Of a stretch of 31,852 bases of DNA, positions 30,128 through 31,852 are shown one piece after another; positions within the stretch are counted from its first letter, which is position 1; every line of letters starts with the position of its first letter. The DNA is taken from positions 1 through 31,852 of the forward strand of contig CAZMHU010000020.1 in NCBI GenBank assembly GCA_964566175.1, given 5' to 3'. This DNA comes from SIG589 sp964566175 (lineage in GTDB: Bacteria > Bacillota > Clostridia > Oscillospirales > Acutalibacteraceae). The position numbers and the translations under genes were made by a program. The notes under the pieces were generated by a model that had not been told where the DNA came from, did no database searches, and was given only the letters and a program-made list of their open reading frames with translations.

Positions 30128-30752
30128 AATTTATACGGTATCTGAGAGTCATCAAACTGTCGCCGAAGTGTACGTTTTCAACCGATATTTCGGGATGATT
30201 GACCGAAATATCCTCGTGTGAAAAGTTCCAAAATCCGCGAACGCCCAATTTTATAAGTTGTTCGGCTATCGGAAGAGCGCTCTCTTTCGGAATACAGAGA
30301 ATTGCAATATCCGGCAAATTCTCTCGACAAAACTCGTCCATAACGGCGGTGCTTCTGACCGGAAGATTGCGTACTATATCACCCGTCAAGGACTCTTTTT
30401 TATCGAAAATTCCGATAAGTTGAAAGCCCAACTGCTCAAACTTGATATGGTTTGCAATCGCTCTGCCGAGATTTCCGAGACCTATGAGAATTGCCTTTTG
30501 TTTGCGGTCAATACCGAGAATATGTGCGATTTCTTCGTACAGTTGTTCAACGTTATAACCGTATCCCTGCTGACCGAAACCGCCGAAACAGTTTAAGTCC
30601 TGTCTGATCTGGCTTGCGGTGAGTCCCATTCGTTCCGCTAACTCACGTGATGAAATTCGGTTTACGCCCGATGCTTTGAGTTCTCCCAAAAAACGGTAAT
30701 AACGCGGAAGACGCTTTATTACGAGATCGGATATGTGTCGGGAATTTTCCAT
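30126..30752 (-). CDS. rex: Redox-sensing transcriptional repressor Rex
   Basis: 208 residues from ATG at 30752, with AGGTGG 5 nt upstream; GTG at 30761 is inside the ribosome site. Rex senses the NADH/NAD+ ratio and represses fermentation and respiration genes. The winged helix (IKRLPRYYRFLGELKASGVN, ISSRELAERMGLTASQIRQD, LNCFGGFGQQGYGY) is at residues 13-66. The Rossmann domain carries GLGNLG (91-96), and the C-terminal helix ends GFWNFSHEDISV and HFGDSLMTLRYRI. It is divergent from perR, so NADH and peroxide responses share a 150-bp control region. Confidence 0.96.
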   Translation of the reverse strand: MENSRHISDLVIKRLPRYYRFLGELKASGVNRISSRELAERMGLTASQIRQDLNCFGGFGQQGYGYNVEQLYEEIAHILGIDRKQKAILIGLGNLGRAIANHIKFEQLGFQLIGIFDKKESLTGDIVRNLPVRSTAVMDEFCRENLPDIAILCIPKESALPIAEQLIKLGVRGFWNFSHEDISVNHPEISVENVHFGDSLMTLRYRIN

Positions 30753-30781
30753 AACTACCACCTATGTCTTTTAATACAGTT

Positions 30782-30810
30782 ATTATCTCTCAAAATCGGA
30801 ATTTTGTCAA
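30782..30810 (-). promoter_or_regulatory. Promoter of rex
   Basis: TTGACA (30805-30810) and GATAAT (30782-30787) on the minus strand, 17 bp apart. TTTGTCAACAAA (30803-30814) is a short palindrome at the -35 and only loosely resembles a Rex site (TTGTTAA...TTAACAA). Confidence 0.75.
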
Positions 30811-30834
30811 CAAATTAAATTTTTTAGAAAAAAC

Positions 30835-30888
30835 TTGACAAATATAATAATGTATGATATATTATGGACGTAAACAGTAATGATTACT
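30835..30888 (+). promoter_or_regulatory. Promoter and Per box of perR
   Basis: TTGACA (30835-30840) and TATATT (30858-30863) are 17 bp apart. AGTAATGATTACT (30876-30888) is a perfect 6-1-6 palindrome just after the expected start, in form a Fur/PerR box, so perR is likely autoregulated. Confidence 0.8.
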
Positions 30889-30905
30889 ATTTAAGGAGGG
30901 TTTGT

Positions 30906-31277
30906 GTGGCACGTTATTCACCCCAACGAGAGTTAATTCTTTCAATACTCCACTCCACAACGGCGCACCCATCGGCAGCGAGTGTCTATGAAGAAGCCAG
31001 AAAAACAATGCCCAATATAAGCCTCGGTACTGTTTACCGCAATCTTGTAAAACTTTCGGAAGAAGGTCTTGCGGAAAATTTTGATTTTAATGCTGTTTCC
31101 CGCTTTGACGGAAACACATCACCTCATCCGCACTTTTGTTGCCGCATCTGCGGCGCTGTTACCGACCTTGACTGTGATTTTGAAAAAATCAGAACACTTG
31201 TAACGGGTCTCGACGGCTGTGTTGTTGAGGGCGAAACTTTGCTTTTTCGCGGTATATGCCGTGAATGTAAAAAATAA
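30906..31277 (+). CDS. perR: Peroxide-responsive repressor PerR (Fur family)
   Basis: 123 residues from GTG at 30906, with GGAGGG 5 nt before it; the ATG at 30864 would fall on the -10. It has the Fur-type winged helix (HPSAASVYEEARKTMPNISL, GTVYRNLVKLSEEGL). The zinc site is C79-x2-C82 and C118-x2-C121. The regulatory metal set fits PerR: H21, D68, H74, H76 and an Asp near 87 (AVTDLDCD) where Fur tends to have Glu. PerR opens on peroxide by iron-catalysed oxidation of a histidine and lifts repression of stress genes. A Per box lies in its own leader, and a rubrerythrin follows after 24 bp, so both are in one peroxide-inducible unit. Confidence 0.93.
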   Translation: MARYSPQRELILSILHSTTAHPSAASVYEEARKTMPNISLGTVYRNLVKLSEEGLAENFDFNAVSRFDGNTSPHPHFCCRICGAVTDLDCDFEKIRTLVTGLDGCVVEGETLLFRGICRECKK

Positions 31278-31301
31278 AAAAATTTTTAAGGAGAAAAATT
31301 T

Positions 31302-31844
31302 ATGAAAAAGTTTGTATGTTTGGTATGCGGTTACGTTTATGAAGGCGAAAATGCACCCGACGAGTGCCCGATTTGCCACGCTCCGGCTTCAAAATTCAAA
31401 GAGCAGACTGAGGATAAAGGTTGGGCGGCAGAACACGTTGTAGGCGTTGCAAAAGGCGTTGACCAGCGCATAATCGACGGTCTTCGTGAGAACTTCAACG
31501 GCGAATGCAGTGAGGTCGGAATGTATCTTGCTATGTCACGCGTTGCACACAGAGAAGGCTATCCCGAAATCGGACTTTATTGGGAAAAGGCTGCTCTCGA
31601 AGAGGCCGAGCACGCCGCAAAATTCGCAGAACTTTTGGGCGAGGTTCTCACCGACTCCACAAAGAAAAACCTTGAAATGCGCGTAGACGCAGAGCGCGGC
31701 GCAACCGCCGGCAAGTTTGAACTTGCAAAACTCGCAAAGGAACTCGGCCTTGACGCTATACACGACACCGTTCATGAAATGGCACGTGACGAAGCAAGAC
31801 ACGGCAAAGCATTTGAAGGTCTGTTAAAGCGTTATTTCGGCTAA
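31302..31844 (+). CDS. Reverse rubrerythrin (rubredoxin domain first)
   Basis: 180 residues with AAGGAG 8 to 9 nt before the ATG. The rubredoxin-type iron site comes first (C6-x2-C9, C22-x2-C25), then the ferritin-like four-helix domain holds the di-iron ligands: E68, E101, H104, E131, E164 and H167. This order is reversed relative to classical rubrerythrin. The protein reduces hydrogen peroxide and, with NAD(P)H-linked partners, protects strict anaerobes. Reverse rubrerythrins are known PerR targets in Clostridium acetobutylicum, and the gene's position behind perR agrees with that. Window ends 8 bp after the stop. Confidence 0.95.
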   Translation: MKKFVCLVCGYVYEGENAPDECPICHAPASKFKEQTEDKGWAAEHVVGVAKGVDQRIIDGLRENFNGECSEVGMYLAMSRVAHREGYPEIGLYWEKAALEEAEHAAKFAELLGEVLTDSTKKNLEMRVDAERGATAGKFELAKLAKELGLDAIHDTVHEMARDEARHGKAFEGLLKRYFG

Positions 31845-31852
31845 TATAAAGC

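Noticed and set aside
29334..30221. 295-codon plus-strand ORF
   Set aside because: It lies opposite the conserved DUF421 and rex genes and has no ribosome site.
30803..30814. TTTGTCAACAAA as a Rex operator
   Set aside because: Arms are only 5 bp and the match to TTGTTAA-N4-TTAACAA is poor; noted under the rex promoter only.
1..31852. CRISPR arrays, tRNA or rRNA genes, insertion sequences with terminal repeats
   Set aside because: Scanned for by eye on both strands; no regular direct repeats, cloverleaf or transposase with inverted ends was found.

Overview
The window looks like a chromosomal segment of an anaerobic, low-to-moderate GC Clostridia bacterium (Bacillota, probably an Oscillospirales/Ruminococcaceae-type gut organism). 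The basis is the gene set: Rex, PerR with a reverse rubrerythrin, IreB, a YtrA-type GntR/ABC operon, DUF421/DUF4363, DUF1700/DUF4097 and a Trp T-box. Strong AGGAGG ribosome sites, consensus TTGACA/TATAAT promoters and secreted proteins with MKK...ASA-type signal peptides agree with this. No sequence search was possible, so the taxon is inference. No tRNA, rRNA, CRISPR array or intact insertion sequence was seen.

Layout, left to right. 1-4369 (minus): a run of a class C beta-lactamase-fold serine hydrolase, a right-handed beta-helix protein and a secreted protein cut by the window edge; the last two share a carbohydrate-binding-like module. 4667-6082 (plus): a GMP-synthase (GuaA) paralogue that has lost both the amidotransferase cysteine and the PP-loop. 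6197-7854 (minus): a lone trpB under a tryptophan T-box, with a 12-codon ORF between the terminator and trpB. 7924-9684 (minus): a small surface operon of a secreted cohesin-like protein, a 42-residue peptide and a Ser/Thr-rich lipoprotein. 9794-13495 (minus): the conserved rpmH-rnpA-yidD-yidC-jag operon followed by a cysK. 13500-14650: a patch with a serine recombinase, a short exported protein of doubtful integrity and a hairpin-rich stretch; dnaA/oriC, which often sits next to rpmH, is not here.

14734-17144 (plus): a CPA-type cation/proton antiporter and a membrane-bound XRE-type regulator. 17232-19635 (plus): a sulfur operon with operator-like palindrome, 18-codon leader ORF, O-acetylhomoserine sulfhydrylase and a second cysK. 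19658-23702 (minus): a GT4 glycosyltransferase, then the operon DUF1700-DUF4097-GtrA-MntP. 23716-27966 (plus): a phosphopantetheinyl transferase, a second membrane-bound XRE regulator, and a GntR(YtrA)-ABC-permease-membrane protein operon behind a perfect 12-bp inverted repeat. 28023-31844: ireB (minus), a cyclophilin (plus), DUF421-DUF4363 and rex (minus), and divergent perR-rubrerythrin (plus).

Functional themes are sulfur and tryptophan supply, redox and peroxide response (Rex, PerR, rubrerythrin), envelope biogenesis and stress (YidC/YidD/Jag, DUF4097, DUF421, YtrA-ABC), and secretion of polysaccharide-related proteins. Only one intergenic stretch exceeds 300 bases, 7415-7957; it holds the trpB leader ORF, T-box, promoter and the terminator of the surface operon. 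The most unusual object is the GuaA-like pseudoenzyme. The small leader ORFs, the 42-residue peptide and the structured patch at 13536-13751 are the other good candidates for undescribed biology.
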